From NCBI GenBank assembly GCA_013398295.1, contig VZSF01008489.1, forward strand, positions 243,605 through 307,604: a DNA stretch of 64,000 nt. Reading direction: 5' to 3'. The stretch is from Chionis minor (Eukaryota; Chordata; Aves; Charadriiformes; Chionididae). Made by a program: the position numbers and the translations under genes. Under the pieces are notes generated by a model. That model worked only from the letters and a program-made list of their open reading frames with translations, did no database searches and was not told the DNA's origin. Shown here piece by piece: positions 27,701 to 40,905 of this stretch (its first letter is position 1; every line of letters starts with the position of its first letter).

Positions 27701-30700
27701 TTCTTACACATATAGCGGTAACTAATGCCAGAAGATTCTTTATTACAGCATTTCTTCAGGCAATAGTCTGTCAAATAAAACTTTTAATGGCAGACGATAA
27801 CTACAAAGAACCCCAAAAGCAGACTTTTTTCCTTCTGCGAGCTAAAGGCTTATCAGAAGACGGACACAGCAGTTAGGCGAGTGCTTACAGGAAGCAATGC
27901 CTCAGCCTGAGATCCCAACAGAACCGGCTGCAGTAAACCAAAGTGTTTGCTCCTATTGACAACATGCCACAGAAGCCCAGCCTCACCCCAATTAAACCCT
28001 TTCCCACTACACAACGCCAACTAACCTAAATTAATAAACCAATATAACTTTTAAACATTTCCATTTTATGAGTTATGTTAGAATATTCACTTGGGTTTTG
28101 AACCTAAAATATACTAATATTCACCAGGGAAAAGAAAGAATAATTAAGGATATAACCATAAGCAGGTACTACAGATCTAACACAAATTAACAAACCTATC
28201 TACCCCTTCCTAGTAAATCCAGTCGGGGTAGGGGTTTTACGCACATCAGAAGCCATTATTCAATAGAACAATTCACACAAGGATTCACACATTCAGATTA
28301 ACACATTAGATGGAACAAAAAAATTTTGAGTAACTTCAAAGATTCCATTGAAAATTCTGGCGCCTTTAAGCACACCCAGCAGCTTCTTATGCAGGGCATG
28401 ATCATTACAGTACATCTTCTGACCTAAATACCTTTGTAATGGTCTTACAACAGCAATTAACACACACCTAAAATTCTTCTACAGCTGAATGTTTTTTTGA
28501 ATAATTGTATTTAACAGATCCTTCAATGTCACTACAAGAAAAGACCGGTTCAGAAAACAGCTTCTCCACTTCATTCTAATGACCATGGGAATCGCTCTTT
28601 CTTGTGGGTAAAGACAGAGGCTGAGCACCCTCCTGTGCAGTGAGCAAAAATTACAACTGCCCTTTGTGGCTCCGCTATCTAATTTTCATTCAAGGCTCTG
28701 TCTATACATAAACCCCAAGACTCCGGGATCTAATTCACCAGTTTAAAAGTAATTATATGACACCATTTCAGCGGAACTACTTTCAGTTTAGAACGACTTC
28801 ACAGAAGCGAGCAGGCTGCTGTACGCAGAGAGCTCGTAAGATTTCTGGAAACCTCAGGGAACAAGATGATGTCATTGCATTATAAAAATATCTAGTTCAA
28901 ATTCTTTGTGAGTCTGCTTGTCAAAGCGTGCATGATCAGACTTCACCAGTGAAATTCAGGCTCCTCTGCCATCACTCCAGTGATGAGGTTTCAAAACTGG
29001 TCTCTACTCTTCAGCGGCTTCAATATAGGAGCACAGGAGCTGTTTTCTTGTGCTCAAAATTCAAACTGAAGCAAAGGTTGTATCATTGCAAAAACTAGTT
29101 TTAAAAAGATTGAGCATTCAAAGCTCAGGAAGCATTTTAAAGGTCATTTGAGCCTCTTGTCAAGACTTTCATAATCCTTCAAACAATTTAAGCTAAACCC
29201 CTTTAAATTTTGCAAAAGTCTCCGCTATTCAAGTAACATTTTGTGTAGAATAAAAGACAACTAACAAAGCCTTTGAATATTCAGGACATTCTGCTATTTT
29301 ACAGACTCTTGCATGGAAACAATTTTTTATCATATCATTAACTACAGTTCTTTTCCACATATCTGAGATCAGTTCCTTTAAATTTCACCAAAGATGTATG
29401 CTGTACATCTAATTTTCAAGGACTAGGACAAGGTTTTTCCACACCTTCCAATGAAAAATAGTGATATAACAGTTTATTATGAGGAAAAAAAAAAGATGAA
29501 TATCGTAATCCCTTAGGTGGTTCTACACAGGAAGAATTCCGCAGAGCTCCTTCGGGAAGTAGGGCTAGGATACAAAATATTTTCTTCTAATATGTATAGA
29601 GCCAGCTCTCAGGGTTCCACGAGGATCAGTGTTTGTTCCAATATTGTCTCATGCATTTAACAACCACAGGCAAAGCAGGAATATGCTGATAAAATCTGCT
29701 GATATCAATTAAGGAGGTACCACCTTACCTAGGAGGATGAGAAAGTCTGGGATGCTTATATCTGAGCATATATATACACCTGAAAACACGCGTGGACACC
29801 AATTCCTCTGTCTGTATGAAATGTATCGGCACCCCAGAAGGAGAGTCCAAAATACAAATTGGTAGATTTATTGTTAGGTATTACATGTCCTAATGTATGC
29901 AATACCCAGGGGGAAAGACTTCCAATTTTATGTTAATAACCTCTGAAATCTTTCCTGTGTCAGGAGCTACTAAATCCAGAGGTCGTTAACAGCACCATGA
30001 AAACATAACTGTTAAATAACAACATCACTGAAGAGTTACATACCTTCTAATGAGCTGTGAATTGGAGATAAATCAGTGAGTGACCTGCATGAGCAAACAT
30101 TATTGATTAATAAGCTGCCATGAATTAATTTCATATTTCCAGTGCATGTAACAATGAAAAACAGTTTGAGAACAACTTTGATTTAAAACTACATTTGTAC
30201 TTTAATGCATTTTATAATTATAAAAGAAACAGCTGAACGAGGCTTTTATATTTATACACTTGCAAGCAATGTACAGAAGGCATGCATAATTTGCAAACAT
30301 AAAATACTATTTAAAAATAAAAGATTTATAATCGCTTTTCCCGATTTGAGAATCAAATTAAGATTTTTCACATTGTCCTTCATAATCCAAACACCATGTG
30401 AGTAAGTGACTGAGCAAAGAGTAAGAGAATGAACAATATGGCATAGCATAAGTCAAACACAACAGTTTTGTATTATCCTTGGAAGGATGGGGATATAGCC
30501 ATTTAATTCTTAGAGTGCTTCCAGCCGGGCTTCTGAAATCTGCATTGGTGCTGCTATTGAGCAGAATTGTGATAATTAGGCAGAAATACTACACAAATTA
30601 GGTCTTCTGAGTTCAGAGGGCCTACGGGAACGGGAGGCTTGTGGGTTTGTTTAATACTTCAGTGTATCTGCAGTAACTAGCCCAGGTTTCTTCCAACACA

Positions 30701-31299
30701 TCAGCCACAGCCCAAGTGAAACGCAGAGGATACGAGGCCTGAGATTTCCAGTCAAGAAATTCTAGATAAGGGTTCCAAAAACATCATAAAAGTAGCCTGA
30801 ATTGCTGCAGATGCCTCCTCAAAACCTACCTCCAACAGAAACAGAGACGCGTCCAGTGTTTTTGGCTTCTTCCTCAGGTATAAAAGAGAAGGTTTATGGT
30901 TAGGTAATACGCGTTTTTAAATGCCAGGCCACTCAGCTCTTCCACTGCTTTTCACCTCATGAGATCTGACGTCCAAGTGCCCGTCCTTTCCCTCTCCCAG
31001 GGTTACTGACGCCACAGCATTTCTGCATCTAAAAATTTGAATTAAAACATTATTTCTGTTTTAATTCAGGACAATACAGAACTGATTTTCAAAACTGCTC
31101 AGCTATTAGGCACCAGTCTAAGTGTGAGCTGCATACCCAAACACTTTTAGAGAAGTATCTGAGCCAAGGCAAACAGATGCCATTTCTGGATGCAAAGTAA
31201 TTTATTCAAGAGCATATTTTGAAAGAAAACCCTGTATCTAATTTCAAGCTTCTCCTAAGAGCTACAGCAGCATTAACTAGGGCAGCATTTTCCTCAGGT
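24785..31299. other. AT-rich stretch without a confident gene
   Basis: About 6.5 kb of AT-rich DNA between the reconstructed exons and the CpG island. Open frames are short and without bias. A few exon-like minus-strand pieces are listed separately. I see no repeats of recognisable family and no RNA gene. Confidence 0.5.
27597..30872 (-). other. Possible upstream exons of the unidentified gene
   Basis: Short minus-strand segments with AG/GT borders and an open frame: 27644-27597 (RSVKQRSWMMLSGQIL), 27927-27889 (PVLLGSQAEALLP), 30084-30044 and 30872-30830 (KKPKTLDASLFLLE in one frame). Phases among them are not all compatible, and exons this short arise by chance in AT-rich DNA. They are listed because they lie between the better exons and the CpG island where the gene may start. 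Confidence 0.2.
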
Positions 31300-31479
31300 T
31301 TCCTAGGAGGCAAAGCCAATTTCCAGACAGCGGGACTTCCCCGCAGTGAGCGCTAATCGCCACCGGGAAATAATAATACCGCGGTACACGTATACATTTT
31401 TATACTTTTCTTAATTTCCTTCGCTGTTATTGCCTTGCCAGGTTAATTTTATTTGAGGCTTTAAATAAAGAGCAACAGG

Positions 31480-31736
31480 AACCACGGTGCGTCCCAGCCC
31501 GACCCTGAGGCGAGCCCCCCTCACGGGGCGAAGGCCTTGCCTCAGCCGCGGCCGCCCGTTGCCAGAGCAACCCCCAGCCCGGAGCCTTCCTCCTCCTCCT
31601 CCCCTCACGGCTCCTCCTCTTCCTCCCCCCGCCGCGCCCTCTCCCACCCACTCGGCCTCGGCGGCGGCGATGGAGGCGGCGGGCGGCCGCGGCCTGGGCA
31701 GCGGCGGCGGGCGGGAGGCGCCGGCCGCCTGATGAG
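31480..31736 (+). other. RNFT1: Predicted RNFT1 non-coding first exon with a small uORF
   Basis: The coding start of RNFT1 lies in a second exon whose acceptor is at 33637 (CCCACTCTAG). The CpG island upstream offers a donor at 31736/31737 (GATGAG then GTACCG), giving a first intron of about 1.9 kb. The exon's left end is unknown; 31480 is only where GC content rises. It carries an upstream ATG at 31670 that opens a 20-codon frame (starting MEAAGGRGLG) and stops at 31730-31732, just before the donor. Such a uORF could dampen translation. The exon is inferred from position and splice signal, not from transcript data. Confidence 0.5.
31558..31571. promoter_or_regulatory. X-box-like RFX factor site
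   Basis: GTTGCCAGAGCAAC fits the X-box pattern RYYNYY-N(1-3)-RRNRAC with both half sites intact (GTTGCC and AGCAAC, spacer of two). RFX factors bind such inverted repeats, most often in promoters of genes for cilia. The site lies inside the CpG island, 112 bases before the small uORF. The match is seen directly; binding and a ciliary role are inference. Confidence 0.6.
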
Positions 31737-33637
31737 GTACCGCCGGGGGTCGGGGAGGGCGGGAAAGGGGCTTCCCGGCGGCCGCTCCCCCTCAGAGCCC
31801 GCGGCGGGGCAGGGCAGGAAGAAGCGGGGACGCGCCTCCGGGGTCACCCCCTCCCTGCGTCGGGGCTTCTGTGGAGGCCGGCGGGGCCCGTCCCCTTCCC
31901 CGGTGGCGGCGGCCCCTTCCCGGCGGCTCCGAGGGGGCTGGCGGCGAGACCCGGCGGCGCTGCCCGGCCCGGGAGAGGCGGTCGCGGCCCAGCGGGAGCA
32001 GCAGCGGCGCGAAGCCGCCTGCCCCAGGGCGGCGGGAGGGGGCGGCCCGGGAGGAGACGGGGAACGCTGGAGGAGAGGAGCGGAGCCTTTAGCAAAAAGC
32101 CTGTTTTATCTCCGGGAGGGGAGACGGAGAAATTCCGGGTGCCGGTTTCTTACGCTTTGAAATCCCGTTTAAATAACTTACTTAGTGGAAAGTTTGTTAG
32201 GCGGAGTGCCAAGGGAAGCGGCGTTCCTCGAACAATGGGATCGCTCGCTCCTTTCAAACACCAAACTGTCAGTTTTTGCAGAAGCAGGCCCTAAAACACC
32301 AACTGAAGAATGCCAATGAGATAAACTTCTTTTTTTTTAACCCCCCTCCTTTTAAAACCAGCGTTCGTGGCCTGCTCCGGCAGACACACTGAGCAATGCT
32401 GCTCGCACAAGGCAGTACTACCCCAGTTTATTTGCTTTATTCGTGGGCATAAAATCACAGAATGTGAATTTTGGCTGGATTGAAGTATGATGTAATCTTT
32501 GGCCAACAAAAATATAGTAGTAGCAGCAGCAGCACTTCTAAATGGTAGTAAGTTCTTGTATTCATTGTTTACATTAATGCAATTTACTCTTCTAATCTCC
32601 ATTTTAAAGGCTAAAGAAGCCTAAGGTTCATGCAAATATATTAAGTCTTGCTGCGCAAAACCAGTTTCGCTTTAATCTTTCTGCATTCCTAATTAAATTA
32701 GCTGTGTATATACACTAAGATTTGGAAAAAAAAATAATTTCAAAGAGGAATCTGCAAGAGTGCGAGTTACCGAAAAAGGATTAGAACAAGTTTCTCAATG
32801 TTTCAATAATATTATTCAATAGTGACAAGTACTGTGTCAAATCCAGCATTCTCCAAAATCATTACTCTCGCGGCAGACGAGTCCAGCGAAGTAGATCTAA
32901 CAGTATTTTACCAAAGTAGAGACTGACACAAAGTGAAAAACTGCCCAGGAAGACAACGGAAAGATGCCAAAGGAAAAGCTAAATAGACCTCGTTTGGGTG
33001 GTCTCGCTGTTCGATTACTGCACCTCTTTTTTCACCTAGGCCAGATGGTCCAGGCTCTTTCAAATGCTTCTCACAAAATGGACTAACCTGGTTCTGCTCA
33101 CTTACCCAGACAGGATAATCTCATTAATCTCATAATGGCCCTCAATTTTGAGCATGCACTGGCTTTTGACTAGGCTTGTCTGAACAAATGCTTACCATTT
33201 TATGGCTGCATGTAAATGTACTCTTTGCTTCCTGCCCATCAGTGTTTGCTCCTTCTTTGGCCTACTACTGTTGCTATTTCTGTGAAATTGTGCAGCACTT
33301 CCAAGATCTCTTCTGTACAAGCTAGTGCTGATCTCCTATTCAGCTTTTGCTGTTCCGATTTGCACTGAAGCAACTTTAGATTTTAGTAAGGCAGCCGTGT
33401 TCACTGCAGGCTGGCAAATCTGCACATGAATGAAAGGAAGTCATTTAATACCAAAGTTGCCCCGTGGAGACAGGGTGCAAACCCAGCGTGCCAGCTTTCC
33501 CAAAGGGAATCTTTGCTTCACGCAGGCAATCGCTCAGTACAATCTGTTGTATTTCTGCCTTGGGTTGGCTGGTTGTTTTTGCACCCTGAACTCGTTTTTC
33601 TCTTCCTTCAACTATAACTTTTTATGTCCCACTCTAG
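31737..33637 (+). other. RNFT1: Predicted RNFT1 intron 1
   Basis: The GC-rich first ~400 bases belong to the CpG island; the rest is ordinary AT-rich sequence ending in a pyrimidine-rich acceptor at 33637. A long plus-strand open frame at 31537-32160 is a product of high GC, with low-complexity Pro/Arg/Gly content, and is not taken as a gene. Confidence 0.5.
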
Positions 33638-33679
33638 GATACAAAATAGCAAGAATCTGGACCAGGAAAAAATCCCACC

Positions 33680-36600
33680 ATGCAACCAAGTTGCAGTCAT
33701 CTCCACAACATCCAAGGGAGTGGTGATGACTCCTCATCTCCTCAGAGCGCCCACGCAGCACGGCTGTCAGGGGAGAGCTTGTGCCATCACAGCGGAGAAG
33801 TTCGCATACAGCTGAACTCTGCTCTGGGAGAAGCCAGGGAAAACACGAGTTCCCGGCATTCGAGGCCAGGTTCCCAAAGTCGCTCACATGGACATGCCCA
33901 CAGCGAATCAGCGGGGCTGGATGATTCCGCTCCGGACTCAGAGGAACACAGCGGCAGCTCCCTCTCAGAGCTCAGATACCTCCTCCAGTGGCTGCACAAA
34001 AGTCTGCCGTATATCTTGATTCTGTGTGTCAAACTGATCATGCAGCATATAATTGGTAGAGTATAACAAAATAAGGTCTGAGAGAACAGACCCCTCCCCC
34101 CCCCAAGAGATATACTAATAACCATGCCTGAAATATAATTCAATTTATTTTTAGCTTTATTTTTATTTGCTTTATTCATCAGAAAGAGAGATTTACTAAA
34201 CTACATTTCAGTGGCTTCTGTTTCCTTTGCTGGCCTATGTACAACATGCTTAATTATTCTGGCTTGATAGGCCGAGCTATTAATTGTAATTACAAAGACT
34301 ATTATAAATAGCTGGTTTTTTAACCCAGTTCAGTACTTTTTTTTTTTTTCTTGTGTATAACTGACCCTTTTTTCCTAATAGGCATTTCTCTTGGAATTGG
34401 GCTGCTAACAACTTATATGTATGCAAACAAAAGCATAGTAAATCAGGTTTTTCTAAGAGTAAGTATCACCCTATGCAACAAAATTCTGTAAGTTAACCAA
34501 GACCTTTATCCATCAATTTTTGAAAGAAATGTGAATGCAGATACTGTTTTATTTACCTAATCATATTAGGTGTCAAGGTTTCAAGATGGAAGTAAAGTCT
34601 TACTGCTTCTGTACAGTGTAGAGCTTCTCAGATAAGTAAGCTTTGCAAAATTCAAAAAGGCTTCCCCCCCCCCCCCAACTTTGAATAGTACAATCATTTC
34701 AACTGATAAGAGTTTTTTGCAATTTATGGAAGAACTTCTTAACTGTATTTGCAGAATCAAATAGCAGTTGCCAACTTAAACTTTCAGCTGTCTCTGTTCG
34801 CTCCCAAAGGAAAACTTGTTTCTTTAGAGTGGGTGGGTTTTGGTTGTGTTTTTAGAAAAAAATCTTGACACACAAGAAATATTAATATGAAAATGAAAAT
34901 ATTAAAATCACTGCTTTACTTTTCCACTGAGTTCTCCTATTTTATTTGGCCTGAAACCTCTAAGATAAAATCCTCTAGTAGCAAAACTGTTCAGGTGCAA
35001 CAGACTTAGCGCTTTGGAGATATGCTGAAGACACTGATATTGAGATAAGGACTGTAATATGTCTTTACAATCATCTTACAGGAACGGTGCTCCAAGTTGC
35101 AGTGTGCTTGGTTACTCATATACCTAACTGGATCATCACTCCTCCTCTATTACACCTTTCATTCTCAGTCCCTGTATTACAGGTAAGTAGAGGAACAACT
35201 CCACTCATGACATAAATTATTCAAATATTAACTGGGAACATTTTGTCTGGGCTACTGCTGTTTTCTCAATTTTCACAATTCTTTAATTGTGGCATTGGTT
35301 TCTCTTTCGTTTTAACCTCTGCCCTTCCTCTTCTGCCAAACGGAACAAGTGCTGTTTTTAAAAACACTATGTTGGAATTAGCAAGATTAGACCCCATACC
35401 CAGCCTAATGGCACTACTGTTCCCTAGGGAATGTACCTATTTGATTCCTAGCTTTCACCCTACCACCCTGCCTTTGGAATACTGAATCTGGCATTCTGGG
35501 GCTCTATGGAGTTTATGTCTCCAATTTACTTATTTTTTTTCTTACCATCCTGTAGCTACAGTCTTGGCTGTACATCAGTCAAAGGCTGTTCTGCTAAAAT
35601 GGGAAGAAAGCCTGTCTCTGGAGGAGGGGCATTGTGATGAAAATATAGGAAAGAAGGTTCAAAAATGGAAAGGTTGTCAGAGCTCATAAGTGATCAATTT
35701 ACAATAAAGAGTTCATTTTCTTAGCAAATATTTTTCCTCTGTGTAAACCAGGTTTCCTTTTTTAATTAAACCTGCTGCGATAATCTCTGGTTATGTTTTC
35801 CTCTAAATAGGGTGCTCCAGTAACTTCTGATAATTCTTTTTGTAGCTTAATCTTCTTAAACCCTACTGTGGATTTTATGAACTTCTGGGAGGTACTTTGG
35901 ATTGTGGGAGTCACAGACTTTATTCTGAAATTCCTCTTCATGGGCTTCAAGTGCTTTATTCTCTTGGTGCCTTCTTTTATGATGTCCTTTAAATCCAAGG
36001 TAAGGAAACAAGCTGTATTTTTGCCTCCTTAGGAAGATTCTTTTATGGTAAAGTGAACTAATTATTAAATTCTACCCAGAGAAAAGTCTTTTTAATTAAA
36101 GGTCCATATATAATCTACCACTACACCGTGGGTGAGAAAACCCTGTGGATTTCATGTTCTTCCCTGCTTGGTGCTAAGGAAGGTTTACAGTCTGCTCTGA
36201 AACAATTGCTTGTATTATGTCATTGGATAAATGGGTTTATTTCAGTCTCTGAGTGGGGGGGGATGAAGAAACCTTTTATTTGCTGCAATGTAAGAACGTG
36301 TATACAGGCGGTTCGCATGGAGCAGCTGAAGCACAGTACATTTTTTTATGTGCTCAACAGTAACTGACAGGGAAGATTTTAAGAAAAAACAGCTGTTGGC
36401 ACACACAGGTCTGTCTCTTCACAAAATAATTCTGAATTTTCATTTTGTTCATAAACTTAACCAATAATTTGTGTCAGATCAATGAATTTGATTCATAACT
36501 TAATTCCTCAAGCCAGGGAAATTTAATAATTTTCAGAGAAGCCTACACTAGTTGGTGGGGGTATTTATTTTTGTATCTGCTCCCCAAGGTGAGACAGGCA

Positions 36601-39600
36601 AAACCAATTAAAATTTATGTCAAAATAGCAAATACTAGTATTGTATTGGTTAAAAAAAAAAAAATTAAGTACAGTTCTTATCTGGTAGCACTTGAACAGG
36701 ATGTTTTGGTAGGTTTTATCTCTTAGAATGTACCAGAACAAGGTTTTTTTGGGTACAACTGATTTCTCTCAATACTGGTTTATAATCAAGATCTCTATTT
36801 TTTTCTACAGCTAGTGATAATAACACCCGAAAAACAGTTATTGAAAATTCCATTACACTAACTGTGACCTAAACTGTGGCTAAATCAAAGAAGGAATCTG
36901 GTCAACAGTGGCAAATTGTGACATTATCCGTTGTACATTATAGAAAGAGTACTTCTTCCCCATTATAAATATGGTTTTAAAGACAAACCTAAGGAAATAA
37001 AGTAAGAGCTAAGTATCTATGATCATACATGCACACACAGCGTGCGCTCTGTGCAGGACACCTGCGCTTTGTACTTGTTATTCAGTAATTTTTAGGGTGT
37101 CATTGAACTCTGTTTAACTGCTCAGTCCAGCTACCCTATGCTGCTTTCCTGGCCTCCCAATCTTCTATCACCCCATGCTATTTAGGAGTTAATGATCACA
37201 AGATAAGGCTTCTTACACAGGCATGAAATAATGTTTACAGGAAAACAGTTTGTAATTTATGTTTTTAATAAAAGAATGGACCTTACTCTCATTTTTTAAT
37301 ACTGAATGCAGGACACAACTCTGCTACTGACAAGCTGATCTACGTGACCAGATTTTCTTATTTGCCTTTTTCACGTAACACTTATTTTCTTTTTTAATGC
37401 TTATGAAATTAAGTCTGATAGCATTGTTAAGTAGGTAGGCATCTGACAAAGCAATCCTATTTTAGCCCATTACTTTGATTTTCTGCAGTACAGCAAGTAA
37501 TTGCGTTATTGTTCTTCCTACAGTTGTGGTGAGACTCATCATCTGGTCTTTGTTCTTCTTCATGCTTTGTATTTAGTTGTTTAAGATATTATGAGAGGAA
37601 GTTACTCAAAAGAATAACTATGCATCTCTTCTCTACATTTGAAAAATCCTTTATGTTTGAAATCTTGAGTGATTCCTTTGCATGTCTTGCTTAGGGCTAC
37701 TGGTACATGCTGTTAGAAGAACTCTGCCAGTATTACCGTATGTTTGTCCCCATACCAGTTTGGTTCCGTTATCTTATTGGCTATGGGGAGCTGGACAGTG
37801 TACTAGGATGGACCCTTGGGATATTGTTGGGCCTTCTCTACCTCATCCTAAAAGTATGTAAGCTTCATATTCCTCTCAAACTATTTTGCAGTAATTATCA
37901 CTGGAAGGTTAGAGGCACATAAACTCGCATGTTTCTGAACGTTCCCCTGTGTTTGAACTGACTTGCAAGTTAATGCTTCAGTTTAACTGACACAGCCTTC
38001 CAAAACCGACAGGAATACTGGCTCAGGGCACTAAATCTTTTTCCTGCACCTGTTCTGGGAATGGATTGGGGTTGCATAGCGAAGAACACTGTTACTACAG
38101 GTCCCCTCACATCAGACACTGGCAAGACTGTTACCAGACACTGAGGAAGAGAGCTTGCAAAAACAAAAATAAAATTAAGGGCTAAAAGAATCATCATTTT
38201 CTAGGAAACTAGACTTTCTCTCTGCTACAGTATCCTGTGTGATTCTAAAGAAGTTAAACATAAGTGTTCATATTGGCTGTCAACTTCACCAGAGAGCTAA
38301 TCTGCCACAAGCGTAGCCAGACTCAGTACAAGTTCGGCTTTGAACACAAAAAAATACTTTATAGTGCTAAGGTATCATAATTATAACTAAAGACTATGAT
38401 TATAATGCTGGTAATAGTTGCACTTGAGTGCTTCACTTCAGAACCTCAACGCTATTTTTCTTTTAAACAACAGATACCTATGGGGAAAAAAACTTTAGGC
38501 TAAATTCATAGTTTGGTTACATATTAAGCAACTAAAATAGGGTCAGTCTGACCTATAGCTTTGCTTATGTTCCTGCCGATATTGAACTAGCAGTGACACT
38601 TCTAGTGTTGGAATCTACACAAAAGCTTGGAAGCTTTTTAGTTCACAGAGAAAAATATTAAGCATAACTCAGGTTTTCTTTACCATTTCAGCTTTTGAGC
38701 TTTTTTGGACAATTGAGAAACTTCAGACAGGTCTTACGGATATTTTGTACACGACCAGTGAGTACTGAATTCTCTTATGACAGAACAATAAGCCCAATTT
38801 ACATGAAAAAACTTCCTTTTTAAATACCTCATTCCTATATTACTTTCTATCATTCTAGTAATAGACAACTGCTTTTTTAAAGTAAACCCTGTATACTTGT
38901 TCTCCCATTTCACAGTCTGAATTTATTGACTTTGTGATTACAGTGTCAGCTGAACAAAACAAAATCCACACACACACACAAAAATCTATTCTGCATGTCT
39001 CCTCAGATAAACATATGTGAAATAACATACCATTTTTGTCCTGCTTCCTGCTTTTCAGCTGGAATAAATATTGGTTGGATGTGGGCAAAGCTTTCTGCTG
39101 AAATATAGTGAGAATCAAAGCTTGCCAAAATAAGTGACCTGCAAGTGACTTATGTTAGAATTCTAAGTTTCTAGATAATCTTTCTCTGTAGTAAGAGGTG
39201 GTGTTTGGAGTCTGCTATTCACCCAGTAAAACGCATAGAAGATTCTGGATCACAGTGTCATGTTCTACAAGTATAATAAAGCACTTAATTTTCTGTCTCT
39301 ATCAAATTGGAACTGAATGCAGCGTTTTGCTCAGAGGTCACTGTTAAAATAAAACTGCTACAGATTTTCCCAGTAAGTGTGATGAGGGGAAGATACTAAC
39401 TAGACAGCATAGTAAGTGGGAGTATGTAAGCTTTAGGCCCCAAGACAACTATTAAAAAACTCAGCAATGATTCATTGGATTAGAGATTGAGTAGTTTTCC
39501 TGATATAGCAGCCCTTATTCCCAATTCCTTTCTGTCCTGGTATTTTTGTGTTTTATTTGGACCTTTCCCTCCTCCTAGAAACTAATACTGGCTGAAAATG

Positions 39601-40044
39601 CCTTGCTTTACAGCACTACGGGGTGACAGCTAGCAAGAGACAGTGTTCCGAATCGGATGACATTTGTTCAATCTGCCAAGCTGAATTTCAGAAGCCTATT
39701 CTGCTTATCTGTCAGGTAATACACATAATCAGAATTATTTTTTGCAAACTTAAGAATATTTTAAATGACTGGTAAACAAAATGACATGAAGTTAGATTAG
39801 TGAGTGTATGTCTTCTAATTATTTTTTGGAAATCAGGCTATGCAAATAATATACCGTGTTATAAATGGAAGAGCTTAGAAGCTCTAAGTTCTCATTCTTT
39901 TCATTACAGCACACATTTTGTGAAGAATGCATCTCTTTATGGTTTAATAGAGAAAAAACGTGTCCACTCTGCAGAACTGTTATTTCAGACCATGTTAACA
40001 AGTGGAAGGATGGAGCTACATCTATGCATCTACAGATTTTCTAA
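33680..40044 (+). CDS. RNFT1: RNFT1, RING-type E3 ubiquitin ligase with transmembrane segments
   Basis: Complete coding sequence in eight exons: 33680-34055, 34382-34458, 35082-35182, 35846-35999, 37695-37853, 38692-38757, 39614-39715, 39910-40044. All introns are GT-AG, the phases join, and the sum is 1170 nt (389 aa plus stop). The N-terminal ~100 residues are Ser/His-rich and probably cytosolic. Hydrophobic segments follow (SLPYILILCVKLIMQHI, CAWLLIYLTGSSLLLYY, a Trp/Phe-rich segment in the 35846 exon, and LGILLGLLYLILK). A C-terminal C3HC4 RING comes last: CSICQAEFQKPILLICQ, then HTFCEEC and CPLCR. The protein ends HLQIF. Family knowledge: RNFT1 is a membrane RING ligase linked to ER-associated degradation. 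The start at 33680 has a good Kozak context (CCCACCATGC) and an in-frame TAG at 33647-33649 in the same exon, so an N-terminus reaching further upstream, as I recall for human RNFT1, is not encoded by this transcript form. Identity is firm from similarity along the whole length. Confidence 0.96.
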
Positions 40045-40905
40045 AGCATGTCAAACAACTTGTTTTACAGTTTGTTTGTTCAAGCTAAGGTTTTTCAGTT
40101 TACTGCAGATTAAGTTGTAGATGGCACAAGGAACGAGTTCCCAAATTCTAGATATCATGCTTCTACGAAATGTTCCAGTATTTAAAACTGCAGAAAATGT
40201 TAACTTGACCTTCTTAGGTATAGAAAAATAAGTTTTCAGAACGAATGCAGAAAAGCCAGCATTACTTCTCTTGTGATTCTTGTAGGAAACAATCAAGTCC
40301 TTGAAAAATGCTGCATTACTTCCTGCAGTAGCTTCTTAATTCAACGTTTTATTTAAAACTTGAAGTAGAGTTCCAGACTGTACTAAATTGTATTTATCCT
40401 TCTAACATGACTCAACCCAAAAGGTCAACCTACCAATTTTATTAAGATTATGAACAAATTTTATACTCTGGACTACAGTGAGAATTAGAGCTACTTGTCA
40501 CACTTGGCATTAAAGATCCTTTAATGCTTGCCCAATAGAGGACAGAAATTAGCTCTTTATTCCTGCACTTATAACAGCAAGTATTTCTCACTGTACCTGG
40601 AGATAAGCCACAAGAATAAGGCGTTTCCCCTTTAGGTTCTTGTAAACTTCTAATGGATCTTTGGCTTAATACATAAACCAACCACTGATGTTAGTTTTTT
40701 ACTTAGCATTTTATAAAGTTGGTATTTTTAAAACAAATCTTTAATACTATATTTTTGTCATAACACGAACCAGAATTTCTTACAGGGGAGAATCTATTTT
40801 ATACTATATTTGCAATTTGTAGTATGCATAAAAATCAGAGAGAATAAATGCATTGAAATCTATTTGTTTGGTGCATGTTGAATAAAGAAACAAGATTCGT
40901 TACTG
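40045..40905 (+). other. RNFT1: RNFT1 3' untranslated region with poly(A) signals
   Basis: After the stop at 40042-40044 the sequence is AT-rich with no further RNFT1 coding. Two AATAAA hexamers lie at 40843-40848 and 40881-40886, each followed by T-rich or GT-rich sequence, so cleavage is expected near 40865-40905. The exact end is an estimate. Confidence 0.6.
40843..40886 (+). terminator. RNFT1: Two AATAAA poly(A) signals for RNFT1
   Basis: Canonical AATAAA at 40843-40848 and again at 40881-40886, about 800 bases after the stop codon. Either could be used; two sites would give slightly different 3' ends. Confidence 0.6.

Larger units (their letters stand above)
31300..32130. promoter_or_regulatory. 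CpG island, presumed RNFT1 promoter, possibly bidirectional
   Basis: A sharp rise in GC content and CpG density in otherwise AT-rich DNA, strongest at 31480-32100, with repeated GGCGGC and CCTCCT runs. It contains an X-box-like site and the predicted RNFT1 first exon. No TATA box is obvious, as usual for CpG promoters. The unnamed minus-strand gene to the left reads away from this island and no other CpG island lies between, so the island may serve both genes. That second role is inference. Confidence 0.75.

Noticed and set aside
29722..29760. An 18-nt minus-strand segment with AG and GTAAGG borders
   Set aside because: Too short to support alone and not linked in phase to anything.
31537..32160. 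A 207-codon plus-strand open frame in the RNFT1 CpG island
   Set aside because: Composition-driven Pro/Gly/Arg peptide with no domain. It runs through the likely first-exon donor.
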